From Halomonas sp. HL-48 (lineage in GTDB: Bacteria > Pseudomonadota > Gammaproteobacteria > Pseudomonadales > Halomonadaceae), in NCBI RefSeq assembly GCF_001314875.1, contig NZ_LJZS01000001.1:186001-250000 (forward strand): a stretch of 64,000 nt of DNA. Reading direction: 5' to 3'. The notes beneath the pieces are model-generated. The model was not told where the DNA came from and did not search any database. It saw only the letters and a program-made list of their open reading frames with translations. Made by a program: the position numbers and the translations under genes. Position 1 is the first letter of the stretch. Each line of letters starts with the position of its first letter. Below, one piece after another: positions 8,213 through 16,895 of this stretch.

Positions 8213-8283
8213 CATGCGTCAATAGGAGCTAACCAGTGGAAAAGCACAAAACAGGTGCCAAGGTAGACGAGCTGCCCCACCCA

Positions 8284-9771
8284 CTAGTGATTCTTCTCCA
8301 GCGCCAGATGATTATCTATTTCCTTTATCTTGTCTTCGGTGTGGTGATTGACGTAGAGCACGGTGGTCTCTTTGCCTTCACAAATTTTCTCGATAAGCGC
8401 TAGCACCAGTTGGCGGTTCATATCGTCCAGGCCGAGGCAGGGCTCGTCTAGAATCAACAGCGGCGGGTGTTTCACCATGGCGCGGGCGATGAGTAGTAGA
8501 CGCTGGTCGCCGTAAGAGAGTTTGTTAAAGGGCTGATCGGCGCGCTCTTGCATGCCCAGTAGCTCGAGCCATTGGTCGGCGATTTTTTTCTGATGATCGG
8601 TGGCTTTTGTGTACACGCCGATGCTGTCGTAAAAGCCTGAAATAATCACATTTTTGCAGCTGGTGCTGACGCGATACTCCCATTGCAGGGCGGTGGAGAC
8701 ATAGCCGATAAACTGCTTGATCTGCCAGATGCTTTCGCCGTTACCGCGCTGGAAGCCAAACACAAAAATATCGTTGGTATAGCACTGGGGATGATCCCCC
8801 GTGATCAGAGACAAAACGCAGGTTTTGCCACTACCGTTAGGGCCACTCAATTGCCAGTGCTGGCCCTGCTCTATCGTCCAATCGAGTTTATCGACAATGA
8901 CGGTATCGCCGTATTGGATCGTCGCTTGTTTGAGCTTCACTAACGGCTGGCTGGGGTCGAGGGCGGGTAATTTAGTGGCTGGATCGGCCTCAGGCAGGCT
9001 TAGGTCGGCGGTTTTCAGATGCAGCAATTGGTACAGCTCATTGAAGGCGGCTTCATCCTGACGGTCTACCGTGAATGCTAATCGCCCACTGTCTCCCCGC
9101 TTCTTATCCCCTCTCTTTTTCTCCAAGCGCTCTTTATCTAGATAAGCCACATGGGTGATAAAGTCCGGCATCTCATCAAAGCGATTTAGCACCATCACCA
9201 TGGGAACGGTGTCGATGATGGAGGCGAGATGGGCTTGCAGCATGGCGAGGGTGTCGACGTCCAAGCCATCAAACGGCTCGTCTAAAATCAGCAAATCCGG
9301 CTTGCTCGACAATGCGCGAATCAACATGACTTTGCGGGTTTCGCCGGTGGAGAGCTTACGAAAAGCGCGGTCGAGTAGCTTGGTCAGCCCGAACTTTTCG
9401 ACCAGCTCGCTTGCAAGCTCAAGGTCTCGGCACTGCTCGAAAATCATTTCACTAACGGGGGTGCCGAGTGAAATGACATCCATGATATCGGCATCGTCTT
9501 TTTTCAGCTCTTTGGCGATAAGCTCGGCTTGCGCTTCGAAAGAGACCAAACCGACATGTTTGGGCAGCCCTTGAACACTGCCCGCTTCAATTTTGCCAAC
9601 GCCCGCCAGCGCCGCCGCCAGCGCCGATTTGCCTGAGCCATTGGTGCCAGTGATGACCCAATGCTGGTGGGGCTCGATGGTCCAATCAATCTCGCTTAGG
9701 GTGAAGCGATCATCAAAACTGATCGTCGCTTTGTTTAGCTGAATACGCGCTAAGCGGTTTGAAGACTCCAT
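8284..9771 (-). CDS. modF: ModF-like ABC ATPase with two nucleotide-binding domains
   Basis: A 495-residue soluble protein with two ABC cassettes in tandem. The first has Walker A GTNGSGKSAL, signature LSTGETRKV and Walker B LLILDEPFDGLDVD. The second has GPNGSGKTCVL, LSYGDQRLLLIARA and LLILDEPCLGLDD. There is no membrane domain and no permease or binding protein beside it, which matches the ModF/PhrA type (named from the molybdate locus in E. coli; the role is poorly understood). The assignment is by architecture and length, close to E. coli ModF. An Uup/ABC-F translation factor is less likely because the linker is short and lacks the charged ABC-F insert. Confidence 0.7.
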   Translation of the reverse strand: MESSNRLARIQLNKATISFDDRFTLSEIDWTIEPHQHWVITGTNGSGKSALAAALAGVGKIEAGSVQGLPKHVGLVSFEAQAELIAKELKKDDADIMDVISLGTPVSEMIFEQCRDLELASELVEKFGLTKLLDRAFRKLSTGETRKVMLIRALSSKPDLLILDEPFDGLDVDTLAMLQAHLASIIDTVPMVMVLNRFDEMPDFITHVAYLDKERLEKKRGDKKRGDSGRLAFTVDRQDEAAFNELYQLLHLKTADLSLPEADPATKLPALDPSQPLVKLKQATIQYGDTVIVDKLDWTIEQGQHWQLSGPNGSGKTCVLSLITGDHPQCYTNDIFVFGFQRGNGESIWQIKQFIGYVSTALQWEYRVSTSCKNVIISGFYDSIGVYTKATDHQKKIADQWLELLGMQERADQPFNKLSYGDQRLLLIARAMVKHPPLLILDEPCLGLDDMNRQLVLALIEKICEGKETTVLYVNHHTEDKIKEIDNHLALEKNH

Positions 9772-9807
9772 CGATATATTCCTTACGGTGTTAAATAAAT
9801 CAGAGAC

Positions 9808-9846
9808 AAAAAAGCCGAGAATATCGTGGCGATATCTCGGCTTTTT
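9808..9846 (-). terminator. Terminator downstream of ilvC
   Basis: AAAAAGCCGAGA.ATATCG pairs with CGATAT.CTCGGCTTTTT around a three-base loop. It is symmetrical, with T tracts on both strands, and lies 35 bases after the ilvC stop on the minus strand. Confidence 0.85.
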
Positions 9847-9880
9847 AGATGACTTAGCGGCCTATCATTTAATCAGCCGA

Positions 9881-11353
9881 TTAGACGATTCTCTTCATGT
9901 CAGCCATGTGGCCGCGAAGCACTGCGCCAACGGCTTCTACCGGGTGGGCGCGCAAGGCATCGTTAACTTCGATCAAACGCGCGTTATCAACGCCGTTGTC
10001 GTCTAGATCCAGGCCTTTACCGATAACGTCGGATTTGATGCCCTTCATGAAGTCAGCCAATAGCGGCACGCACGCGTGGTTGTAGAGGTAGCAACCGTAC
10101 TCCGCAGTGTCAGAGATAGTCGCGTTCATTTCGTACAGCTTCTTACGCGCGATGGTGTTGGCGATGAGCGGCGTTTCGTGGAGCGACTCGTAGTAGGCAG
10201 ACTCGGCGATAATGCCCGCCGCCGTCATGGTTTCGAAAGCCAGCTCAACGCCCGCTTTAACCATCGCCACCATCAAGATGCCGTTATCGAAGTATTCCTG
10301 CTCGGTAATTTCTACGTCACCCGCAGGGGTTTTCTCGAAGTTGGTTTCAGCGGTTTCGGCGCGCCATTTGTGAAGGTTCGCGTCATCGTTCGCCCAGTCT
10401 TCCATCATCGTGTGCGAGAAGTGGCCGCTCATGATGTCGTCTTGGTGCTTGTTGTAGAGCGGGCGCATGATGTCTTTCAGCTCTTCAGCAAGATCAAAGG
10501 CTTTGATCTTCGCTGGGTTAGAAAGACGATCCAGCATGTTGGTCACGCCGCCATATTTCAGTGCTTCCGTGATGTTTTCCCAGCCGTACTGAATCAGCTT
10601 AGCGGCGTAGCCAGGTTCGATGCCCTCTTCGATCATTTTGTCGAAGCAGAGGAGAGAACCGGTTTGCAACATCCCGCAGAGGATCGTTTGCTCACCCATC
10701 AGATCGGACTTAACTTCCGCGATGAAAGAGGACATCAACACGCCGGCCTTGTGACCGCCAGTACCCACCGCGTAGGCTTTTGCCAGGGCAAGGCCTTCGC
10801 CTTTAGGATCGTTGGCTTCGTGAACAGCGATCAAGGTGGGAACGCCGAAACCACGCACGTATTCGGCGCGAACTTCAGAACCCGGGCACTTGGGCGCGAC
10901 CATGATGACGGTTAAGTCATCACGGATCTTCATGCCCTCTTCCACGATGTTGAAACCGTGGGAGTAAGAGAGGCAAGCGCCCTCTTTCATCAGCGGCATT
11001 ACCGCCGTTACAACAGACGAGTGCTGTTTATCGGGCGTCAGGTTCAATACAACGTCGGCCGTGGGGATCAACTCTTCGTAGGTACCGACAGTAAAACCGT
11101 TCTCGGTGGCGTTTTTCCAAGACTGCCGTTTTTGCTCAATGGCCTCAGGGCGCAGTGCGTAAGAGACATCTAAGCCGCTGTCGCGCAGGTTTAAGCCTTG
11201 GTTAAGGCCTTGGGCGCCACAACCGATAACGACCATTTTTTTGCCTTTCAGCGCGTCGACCCCATCGGCGAATTCCGAGCTGTACATGAAACGACATTTC
11301 GCCAGCTGTTCCAGCTGTTCGCGCAGAGATAAGGTATTGAAATAGTTAGCCAT
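9881..11353 (-). CDS. ilvC: Ketol-acid reductoisomerase, class II
   Basis: The 490-residue length matches the long (class II) enzyme of enterobacteria. IlvC converts acetolactate and acetohydroxybutyrate to dihydroxy acids with NADPH and Mg2+ in valine and isoleucine synthesis. The Rossmann loop [20 protein letters not shown] follows the N-terminal [15 protein letters not shown]. The duplicated C-terminal knotted domains are seen through [19 protein letters not shown] and the later [21 protein letters not shown]. The ATG at 11353 has AGGA upstream. It is divergent from ilvY, the classic arrangement in which IlvY with its inducer substrate activates ilvC. Confidence 0.97.
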   Translation of the reverse strand: MANYFNTLSLREQLEQLAKCRFMYSSEFADGVDALKGKKMVVIGCGAQGLNQGLNLRDSGLDVSYALRPEAIEQKRQSWKNATENGFTVGTYEELIPTADVVLNLTPDKQHSSVVTAVMPLMKEGACLSYSHGFNIVEEGMKIRDDLTVIMVAPKCPGSEVRAEYVRGFGVPTLIAVHEANDPKGEGLALAKAYAVGTGGHKAGVLMSSFIAEVKSDLMGEQTILCGMLQTGSLLCFDKMIEEGIEPGYAAKLIQYGWENITEALKYGGVTNMLDRLSNPAKIKAFDLAEELKDIMRPLYNKHQDDIMSGHFSHTMMEDWANDDANLHKWRAETAETNFEKTPAGDVEITEQEYFDNGILMVAMVKAGVELAFETMTAAGIIAESAYYESLHETPLIANTIARKKLYEMNATISDTAEYGCYLYNHACVPLLADFMKGIKSDVIGKGLDLDDNGVDNARLIEVNDALRAHPVEAVGAVLRGHMADMKRIV

Positions 11354-11495
11354 CGTTAACGTCCTGATTGGTGATCGTACGGTCGATGTCGCTACACCGA
11401 CACGAGAAGTGTGACACGGCCGCTCGATACAGGCTTCAGCGCCATGTTAGTAAAGCCAATCTAACCAAAAACGGCCATTTCTTAAATTGATATAT

Positions 11496-11523
11496 TTGCA
11501 ACAGCATGTCCCTTTTTTTGCAA
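11496..11523. promoter_or_regulatory. Paired TTGCAA palindromes in the ilvC-ilvY intergenic region
   Basis: TTGCAA occurs at 11496-11501 and 11518-11523, 22 bases (about two helical turns) apart, close to the ilvY end of the divergent region. LysR-type activators bind spaced dyads of this kind. Assignment to IlvY is inferred from position alone. Confidence 0.35.
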
Positions 11524-11544
11524 AACTCAATTATCATGGCGTTT

Positions 11545-12423
11545 ATGAATTTTAAAATTTTAAAACAGTTCCTGGCCTTGGCAGAAACCCTGCATTTTGG
11601 TCGCGCCAGCGATGAGTGCTACGTCAGCATTTCTGCCCTGTCTCGCAACATCCGGCATTTGGAAGACGAGCTGGGCGTGTCGCTGTTTAATCGCGACAAC
11701 CGTACCGTGGCATTGACCCAGGAGGGGCAAAAGTTTCTCAAGTACGCCCGGGATGCCAGCAGCCAATGGAATCTGATTCGTCATGAATTGACGGACAATC
11801 CTGATCAATTAAGCGGTGAAATCAGCCTGTATGGCTCCGTCACCGCCAGCTACAGCTTTTTGCACGAGCTACTACGCCGCTTTCGTATTGCCTACCCGAT
11901 CATTGAAATCAAGCTGCGTACGGGGGATCCAGAGCACGCTATTGCCCACGTTCTGGATGGTAAAGAGGATCTTAGCATCGCGGCCCAGCCTGCCAACTTG
12001 CCGCGTGGCCTGGCGTTTAAATCCATTGCAACGTCGCCTTTGCTGTTTATTGCCCCGCTTGAGCAGCAGGTGCCGAATGTGCCAACGAGCACGCCAACCA
12101 CACCGCAAGAGTGGGCGAGCATCCCGATGATTCTATCGGAGAGTGGTGTCTCCAGAGCCCGTGTGGATGAGTGGTTTCGCCAGTTGGATGTCTCCCCGCG
12201 CATTTATGCACAGGTCACCGGTAATGAAGCCATTGTGAGTATGGTGAGTTTAGGCTTTGGCATTGGCGTGGTGCCCAAAATCGTCCTCGACAACAGCCCC
12301 TTGGTAGATCGCATTCGCGTGCTCGATGTAACGCCGGAATTGAAGCCCTACGATATCGGTTTGTTTACCCTAAAGAAAAACCTAAAGAACCCATTGGTCG
12401 ACGCCTTTTGGCGCTTGATGTAA
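11545..12423 (+). CDS. ilvY: LysR-type activator IlvY
   Basis: A LysR regulator of about 292 residues. The N-terminal winged helix-turn-helix (LKQFLALAETLHFGRASDECYVSISALSRNIRHLEDELG) is followed by the effector-binding domain with IlvY-like segments SGEISLYGSVTASYSF, IEIKLRTGDPEHAI and VTGNEAIVSMVSLGFGIGVVPKIVLDNSP. The start is chosen at MNFKIL, which aligns with the MDLRDL start of E. coli IlvY and leaves the TTGCAA pair outside the gene. No good ribosome site distinguishes the alternatives at 11506 and 11536. Divergent from ilvC, its expected target. Confidence 0.92.
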   Translation: MNFKILKQFLALAETLHFGRASDECYVSISALSRNIRHLEDELGVSLFNRDNRTVALTQEGQKFLKYARDASSQWNLIRHELTDNPDQLSGEISLYGSVTASYSFLHELLRRFRIAYPIIEIKLRTGDPEHAIAHVLDGKEDLSIAAQPANLPRGLAFKSIATSPLLFIAPLEQQVPNVPTSTPTTPQEWASIPMILSESGVSRARVDEWFRQLDVSPRIYAQVTGNEAIVSMVSLGFGIGVVPKIVLDNSPLVDRIRVLDVTPELKPYDIGLFTLKKNLKNPLVDAFWRLM

Positions 12424-12479
12424 GTACTATTTAATATAAATCCTAGGCGCTGTTTTTAAGCAACCCGCCACCCCCACGT

Positions 12480-13196
12480 TTACCCGCCAAATATCTGCTG
12501 CAAATCCGGCGCGCTGTCTTCTTCCTCGACCATGGAGAGCGAGGCTTCGATGGCTTTCAGGTGGCGGTTCATAAAGGCTTTGGCGCGCTCGCCGTTGCCG
12601 GCTTCAAGGTAGCCGATCAGATCGTCGTGGTCGTGGGATTCGCAGCCCAGGTGGCCGCGATGACCGTAGACGGCGAGTATCAATGAGGAGCGTGAACACA
12701 GGGTTTCCACAAAGGCCGCAAGCGTCGCGTTGCCGGACAGCTGGGCCAGGCGTACGTGAAAGTCCGCGGACAGGCGAATGGCGACGCTTTGCTGTCCGCT
12801 GCGCAGGGCCTGGCGTTCGCGCTGGGCCATGTCGCGCAGCTCTGCGGCTTCCTTTTCGCTCATGCGCCGTGCCACGTCGGGCATCAGCCCGCATTCGATC
12901 AGCTGGCGGGCGTCGAACACGTCCTTGGCTTCGTCGGCGGTGGGCCGGGTGACGCTGGCCCCGCGGCGCGGGGTCAGGGTGACCAGCTGCTCCAGCGCCA
13001 GCCGCTGCAATATCTTGCGAATGCCGGTGCGGCTGATGCTGAATACTTCGGCCAGGGCATCTTCGCGCAGCCGCGCGCCGGGCTTGAGGCGCTGCTCCAC
13101 AATCGCGTCGCTGACCGCGCGATAAATCGCCTCGTGGCGCTCATCACCCTCCGCTTTTGATGCGGATCGTTTCCCCGCCGCCTGCGCATCGCTCAT
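12480..13196 (-). CDS. GntR family regulator, FCD (FadR/VanR) subfamily, purine-catabolism candidate
   Basis: A 238-residue protein. An N-terminal winged helix (IVEQRLKPGARLREDALAEVFSISRTGIRKILQRL) precedes an all-helical FCD ligand domain, with the likely metal-site histidines in SADFHVRLAQLSGN, CESHDHDDLIGYLEAG and FMNRHLKAIE. It is the last gene of uraH-puuD-gntR (16-base gap to puuD, GAGGAGA ribosome site). The promoter of that run contains a TTGTATACAT site matching the two at puuE/racemase. It is therefore the best candidate for the local purine regulator, probably an autoregulated repressor released by a purine-pathway intermediate. The effector is unknown. Confidence 0.87.
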   Translation of the reverse strand: MSDAQAAGKRSASKAEGDERHEAIYRAVSDAIVEQRLKPGARLREDALAEVFSISRTGIRKILQRLALEQLVTLTPRRGASVTRPTADEAKDVFDARQLIECGLMPDVARRMSEKEAAELRDMAQRERQALRSGQQSVAIRLSADFHVRLAQLSGNATLAAFVETLCSRSSLILAVYGHRGHLGCESHDHDDLIGYLEAGNGERAKAFMNRHLKAIEASLSMVEEEDSAPDLQQIFGG

Positions 13197-13212
13197 TGAC
13201 TCTCCTCGTTGA

Positions 13213-14421
13213 TCATTCTTCCCAGGCCGCTATGGTAGCGCGTTCTTCGTCGGTCATCTTGGTCACGTTGCCTAACGGCATGTACCTGCTTTCAACGACC
13301 TGCTGAATGACGGCTTTGTGGGCCAGGATGTCGTCCCAGTCGTCGAACGCATAGTCTGCCGGCGGCGCAGAAAAACCGGCATGTTCCGGGTCGCTTGCGT
13401 GACATTGCACGCAGTGTTCCTCTATCAGGCCGCTTATCTGATTTTCGGGGGCGTCGCTCGTCTGATCTGAGCTGGCCGAGTCGGCGTTACGCGCATCCGG
13501 TGCTGCCACCCAAAATGCCAGCACAATGAGCGCCACCCCGGCAGCCGGATAGCCCCACTGCCACTTCCCGGCATGCATGAGCACGAAAAACTGACGGATC
13601 AATGCGCCCGCGAAGATAAACAGCGCCATCACCACCCAGGCCAATTCATGGGAATACAGGAACGAGTAGTGGTTGCTGATCATCAGCAGCACGACGGGCA
13701 GCGTGAAGTAGGTGTTGTGCACCGAGCGCTGCTTGCCGCGCTTGCCATCCAGCGGGTTGGGCGCCTCGCCGGCTTTCATGGCGTTGACCATGCGCCGCTG
13801 GCCGGGAATGATCCAGAAGAACACGTTCGCCGACATGGCGGTGGCCATCACCGCACCGGTCAGCAGGAAGGCAGCCCGTCCGCCGAACAGCTGGGTGCTC
13901 AGGTAAGCCACGACGACCATCATTACCGCCACGGCCACGCTGAGCAGGCCGTCGCGCTGCATGGTGGGGCTGATGCGCTTGCACAGCTGGTTATAGACCA
14001 CCCAGCCGCCGAACAGGAATAGCAACGCCAGCAGGTTCGCCTGCCAACCCGACAGATTGGCGGCCCACTGCCAGGGGCTATCCGGGTTTACCAGGTAAAA
14101 GTCAGGGTTGACCATGTACAGAATGACGAACAGGGCAAAGCCGGAAAGCCAGGTGGTATAGGCTTTCCAGAACGACCAGTGCAGGTCATTGGGTAGCTTG
14201 GCGGGCGCCGTGGTGTATTTCTGGTTGTGGTAGAAGCCACCGCCGTGGACGGCCCACATCTCGCCAAAGATGCCCTGCTGGCGGTCTGATTCCGCCTTGG
14301 GCGTACGCAGGCTGTTATCCAGCATGACGAAATAGATCGATTCGCCGATCCAGGCGATGGCGGCAATCACGTGCAGCCAGCGCAGCAGCAGATTAACGAC
14401 CTCTATCATATACGCTTGCAT
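13213..14421 (-). CDS. puuD: Membrane-bound urate hydroxylase PuuD with C-terminal cytochrome c
   Basis: A 402-residue protein of the PuuD family. It oxidises urate to 5-hydroxyisourate in the inner membrane and passes electrons towards the respiratory chain, instead of making H2O2 as soluble uricase does. The first ~310 residues hold about eight membrane segments, opening LLLRWLHVIAAIAWIGESIYF. The C-terminus has a c-type heme motif CVQCH (C337, C340, H341) after a linker. The ATG at 14421 has GGAGG upstream. It sits between uraH and the GntR gene in one minus-strand operon, giving the first step of the urate-to-allantoin route. Confidence 0.93.
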   Translation of the reverse strand: MQAYMIEVVNLLLRWLHVIAAIAWIGESIYFVMLDNSLRTPKAESDRQQGIFGEMWAVHGGGFYHNQKYTTAPAKLPNDLHWSFWKAYTTWLSGFALFVILYMVNPDFYLVNPDSPWQWAANLSGWQANLLALLFLFGGWVVYNQLCKRISPTMQRDGLLSVAVAVMMVVVAYLSTQLFGGRAAFLLTGAVMATAMSANVFFWIIPGQRRMVNAMKAGEAPNPLDGKRGKQRSVHNTYFTLPVVLLMISNHYSFLYSHELAWVVMALFIFAGALIRQFFVLMHAGKWQWGYPAAGVALIVLAFWVAAPDARNADSASSDQTSDAPENQISGLIEEHCVQCHASDPEHAGFSAPPADYAFDDWDDILAHKAVIQQVVESRYMPLGNVTKMTDEERATIAAWEE

Positions 14422-14436
14422 TGCCGGCCTCCGCCA

Positions 14437-14790
14437 TCAGCTACCACGGTAGGTGGAGTAGCCATAGGGCGAGAGCAGCAGCGGCACATGGTAATGCTGG
14501 TCGGCATCCGCCACACCGAAACGGATGGGGATGACGTCAAGAAAGCGCGGCTCGGCCGCCTTGACTCCACTTGCGCGCAGGTAATCGCCAGCATGAAAGC
14601 ACAGCTCATACTCGCCCGGCGTCAACGCCTCACCTTCGAGCAGCGGCGCATCGCAGCGGCCGTCCTGGTTGGTCGTCACCGTGCGCAGGTGCTGGCGTTC
14701 GCCGCCGTCAAGCCGCACAACGTCGATGGCGATGCCCTGGCCGGGGCGGCCGAGCGCGGTATCCAGCACGTGAGTAGTCAGGCGTCCCAT
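14437..14790 (-). CDS. uraH: 5-hydroxyisourate hydrolase (transthyretin-like)
   Basis: The 117-residue length and the C-terminal YRGS tetrapeptide are diagnostic of HIU hydrolase, the transthyretin-like enzyme that opens 5-hydroxyisourate to OHCU. The N-terminal [15 protein letters not shown] and the middle [13 protein letters not shown] and [27 protein letters not shown] carry the active-site histidines and arginine of the family. AAGGAG precedes the ATG. It is the first gene of uraH-puuD-gntR and is divergent from uraD, so enzymes for successive steps flank one promoter region. Confidence 0.95.
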   Translation of the reverse strand: MGRLTTHVLDTALGRPGQGIAIDVVRLDGGERQHLRTVTTNQDGRCDAPLLEGEALTPGEYELCFHAGDYLRASGVKAAEPRFLDVIPIRFGVADADQHYHVPLLLSPYGYSTYRGS

Positions 14791-14878
14791 GATGGCTCCT
14801 TGTTGCTGTTGTTAGGTACAGACGCGCCGCGAACTGTGTCGCGTGTCACTGGCTTTAGAGTACCGTCAGCCTGTTATA

Positions 14879-14888
14879 TTGTATACAT
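14879..14888. promoter_or_regulatory. Candidate purine-regulon operator between uraH and uraD
   Basis: TTGTATACAT lies in the 135-base divergent region, 38 bases upstream of the uraD start. It shares the nine-base core TTGTATACA with the two sites flanking the puuE/racemase promoters 12 kb away. Regulation by the GntR protein at 12480 is inferred. Confidence 0.5.
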
Positions 14889-14925
14889 TGTGCCCATTTA
14901 CCATGCAGCTTAGCCCGGAGCCACC

Positions 14926-15480
14926 ATGTCGCCACATGACGCTACGTTATGCCTAGCCCCTCGTCCAAGCACGTTATCGCTGGACGCCTTTATCGCGCAC
15001 TACGGGGATATTTACGAGCATTCGCCCTGGGTGGCCAGGGCCGCCTGGGAAAGCGGGCTAACGCCCGACCATGACCACCCCGACGCCCTGGCAGGGCTGA
15101 TGGGCCTTCAGCTTCAAAAGGCAAGCAGCGATCAGCAAATTCGCGTGATCCAGGCCCACCCGGACCTTGCCGGTAAAGCCGCGCTGGCAGGCGAGCTGAC
15201 CCAGGACTCCACTCGCGAGCAGGCCGGCGCCGGGCTTGACCAGTGCTCACCGGAGGAGTTTGCACGCTTCGAGGCATTGAACGCCGCCTACAAGGACGCC
15301 TTCGGCTTTCCCTTTGTAATCGCCGTCAAGGGCCTGGACCGCCACGCCATTTTACAGGCGTTTGCCGAGCGCCTCGAGAACGACGCAACCACGGAGCGGG
15401 AAACCGCCATTCAGCAAATCATCCGCATTGCGCGACTGCGCCTGCGCGCCCGGGCAGAGGACAGTGCGCCGTCGCGATAG
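14926..15480 (+). CDS. uraD: OHCU decarboxylase
   Basis: A 184-residue helical protein of the 2-oxo-4-hydroxy-4-carboxy-5-ureidoimidazoline decarboxylase family. It performs the last step from urate to S-allantoin. Family marks are the opening LDAFIAHYGDIYEHSPWVARAAW, the catalytic-region VIQAHPDLAGKAALAGELTQDST and GFPFVIAVKGLDRHAILQAFAERLEND. GGAG precedes the ATG. With PuuD, UraH and PuuE it completes the path urate, HIU, OHCU, allantoin, allantoate within the window. Enzymes before urate and after allantoate are not seen here. Confidence 0.95.
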   Translation: MSPHDATLCLAPRPSTLSLDAFIAHYGDIYEHSPWVARAAWESGLTPDHDHPDALAGLMGLQLQKASSDQQIRVIQAHPDLAGKAALAGELTQDSTREQAGAGLDQCSPEEFARFEALNAAYKDAFGFPFVIAVKGLDRHAILQAFAERLENDATTERETAIQQIIRIARLRLRARAEDSAPSR

Positions 15481-15507
15481 CCGCCCTTTCTGACGAATAG
15501 ATACGCA

Positions 15508-15535
15508 AAAAAAACTGCGCTCTATAAAGAGCGCA
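15508..15535 (-). terminator. Terminator downstream of the phasin gene
   Basis: CTGCGCTCT and its complement form a nine-base stem with a four-base loop. On the minus strand it is followed by a run of T (plus-strand A7), the right polarity for ending phasin transcription. It may also slow readthrough from uraD. Confidence 0.75.
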
Positions 15536-15578
15536 GCGATCTATCCAGCGGACTAACGTGAAACGTTAGCTGCCCAAC

Positions 15579-15935
15579 TTATTGCTTGGCTGATTCAACC
15601 ACTTTTTTGGTGGTGTCTTCGGCTGCTTTCTGACTTTCTTGCATGAAGCTTTGGCTAATGGCGGTAACTTTTTCACCATCACCTTTCATGCGCTCCATCA
15701 AGTCACCGGCTGTTTTTTGCTGGCTATCGATTGCCTTCTTGAAGCTGTCGGCATCTTTAACGTCGAGCCAGGTACGTGCCTGGGCAATGCTCAGGTCCGA
15801 GTAGGCACGGACAGCATCAAGCTGCGCGCTAACGATCTGGTCGTAGTAGTCCAGCGCCGTGAGCGTGTAAGAACGCATCGGCGATACAAAAATGGACTCG
15901 ACTTGCTGGCTGGTTTTTTCGGCGGCTTTGTTCAT
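15579..15935 (-). CDS. phaP: Phasin family protein
   Basis: A 118-residue, fully helical, amphipathic protein without cysteines or membrane segments. It carries phasin-family features: a Tyr/Leu-rich N-terminal helix (SPMRSYTLTALDYYDQIVSAQLDAVRAYSDLSIAQARTW) and a Lys/Glu/Ala-rich C-terminus ending DTTKKVVESAKQ. Phasins coat polyhydroxyalkanoate granules and limit their size, in keeping with the PHA-storing habit of halomonads. It stands alone, with AAGGAG before its ATG and its own terminator. No PHA synthase gene is in the window, so the granule role comes from family knowledge only. Confidence 0.85.
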   Translation of the reverse strand: MNKAAEKTSQQVESIFVSPMRSYTLTALDYYDQIVSAQLDAVRAYSDLSIAQARTWLDVKDADSFKKAIDSQQKTAGDLMERMKGDGEKVTAISQSFMQESQKAAEDTTKKVVESAKQ

Positions 15936-16060
15936 TGCGCTATCTCCTTAGGAGTATGTAATGACATAGGCGCGCCTTGAAAAGGGAACATTCGTAAGGT
16001 CGGCGCCTCTGCTACACCACACGTTAGCAGTCACTTTTGTGCAGTGCAACATGTATTTCG

Positions 16061-16759
16061 TCACTCGGCTAGATCGCGCACCGTGATGGCCTTGGCGGCG
16101 ACGCCGCCGTGTACCTCCAGCATGCGTTTAAACCACTGATCCACCTCATCATCCGGTGAGACCAGCGGCTCCAGCGATACGGTATAGGCCCACATCATGC
16201 TGCCAAATAACAGGTAGTCGGCACCGCTTGGCGCATCACCATCGATAAACAGGCTGTCTTTCAACTGCGTATAGACCGGCGCTAATGCCTGCTTGAGCAG
16301 CGCGCGACCTTGTTCGGGCTGATGAAGCGCTTCGAGCGTGCAGCCAAAGCGGGCCTCGCGGGTTTCACGAAAATAGTCGCGGTCGTCTGGGTGAATCGCC
16401 GCCAGCAAGTCCAGCGCGACAATCTTGAATAGCGCGGGCGTCACGCTGCGTTCAACGTAATGCTTGAAGAACAGCGCCCGCTGGTGGCTCGCGCCCTCGC
16501 CCAGCAGCGGCGCCTGGGGATAGCGTTCGTCCAGGTAGCGCATGATGTCAAAACTGTCGGTCACTACCTGATCGCCATCCACCAGCACTGGCACTTTATC
16601 GTGATTAGCAAAGGCCAGGGCTTCCTTGTCCAGAAACTGCCAGGGCCGCGTGGTAAATTCGAGGCCTTTGTGGGCCAGCGCCATCCGCACGCGCCAGCAG
16701 AAAGGCGAGAAACGTAGCCGCTCGTCGCGGCCGCATAAATCATAGAGCTCTCGTGACAT
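16061..16759 (-). CDS. Glutathione S-transferase family protein (LigE-like)
   Basis: About 232 residues. The N-terminal thioredoxin-like domain has RFSPFCWRVRMALAHKGLEF, the cis-proline segment KVPVLVDGDQVVTDSFDIMRYLDERYP, and then an all-helical C-terminal domain. The RFSPFCWR opening resembles the beta-etherase (LigE) branch more than classical detoxifying GSTs. The track start is a TTG; the ATG six bases later (16759) is preferred because AGAGG lies at correct spacing. It is a single gene between phasin and lactate permease, with no metabolic link visible. The substrate is unknown. Confidence 0.8.
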   Translation of the reverse strand: MSRELYDLCGRDERLRFSPFCWRVRMALAHKGLEFTTRPWQFLDKEALAFANHDKVPVLVDGDQVVTDSFDIMRYLDERYPQAPLLGEGASHQRALFFKHYVERSVTPALFKIVALDLLAAIHPDDRDYFRETREARFGCTLEALHQPEQGRALLKQALAPVYTQLKDSLFIDGDAPSGADYLLFGSMMWAYTVSLEPLVSPDDEVDQWFKRMLEVHGGVAAKAITVRDLAE

Positions 16760-16895
16760 GATCAACCTCTCTTATTCCTGAACTCAAAGAATCAGCGTCA
16801 TTTCCTCCAGGCTAACCTCTCCGTCCGCCAGGATGAAACCGTTTTACTATGCTATGCCATTAATGTTCGTTCGTGAGCGATGGCGGGAACTGTCT

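Noticed and set aside
8236-8300. GTG with AGGAG upstream opening MEKHKTGAKVDELPHP..
   Set aside because: The ribosome site is good, but the frame soon runs antisense into modF and matches nothing I know. It may be a remnant of a gene cut at the islet edge; too weak to list.
8284-9771. ABC-F translation factor (Uup-like) instead of ModF
   Set aside because: The inter-domain linker lacks the long charged P-site motif, and the domain order and length fit ModF.
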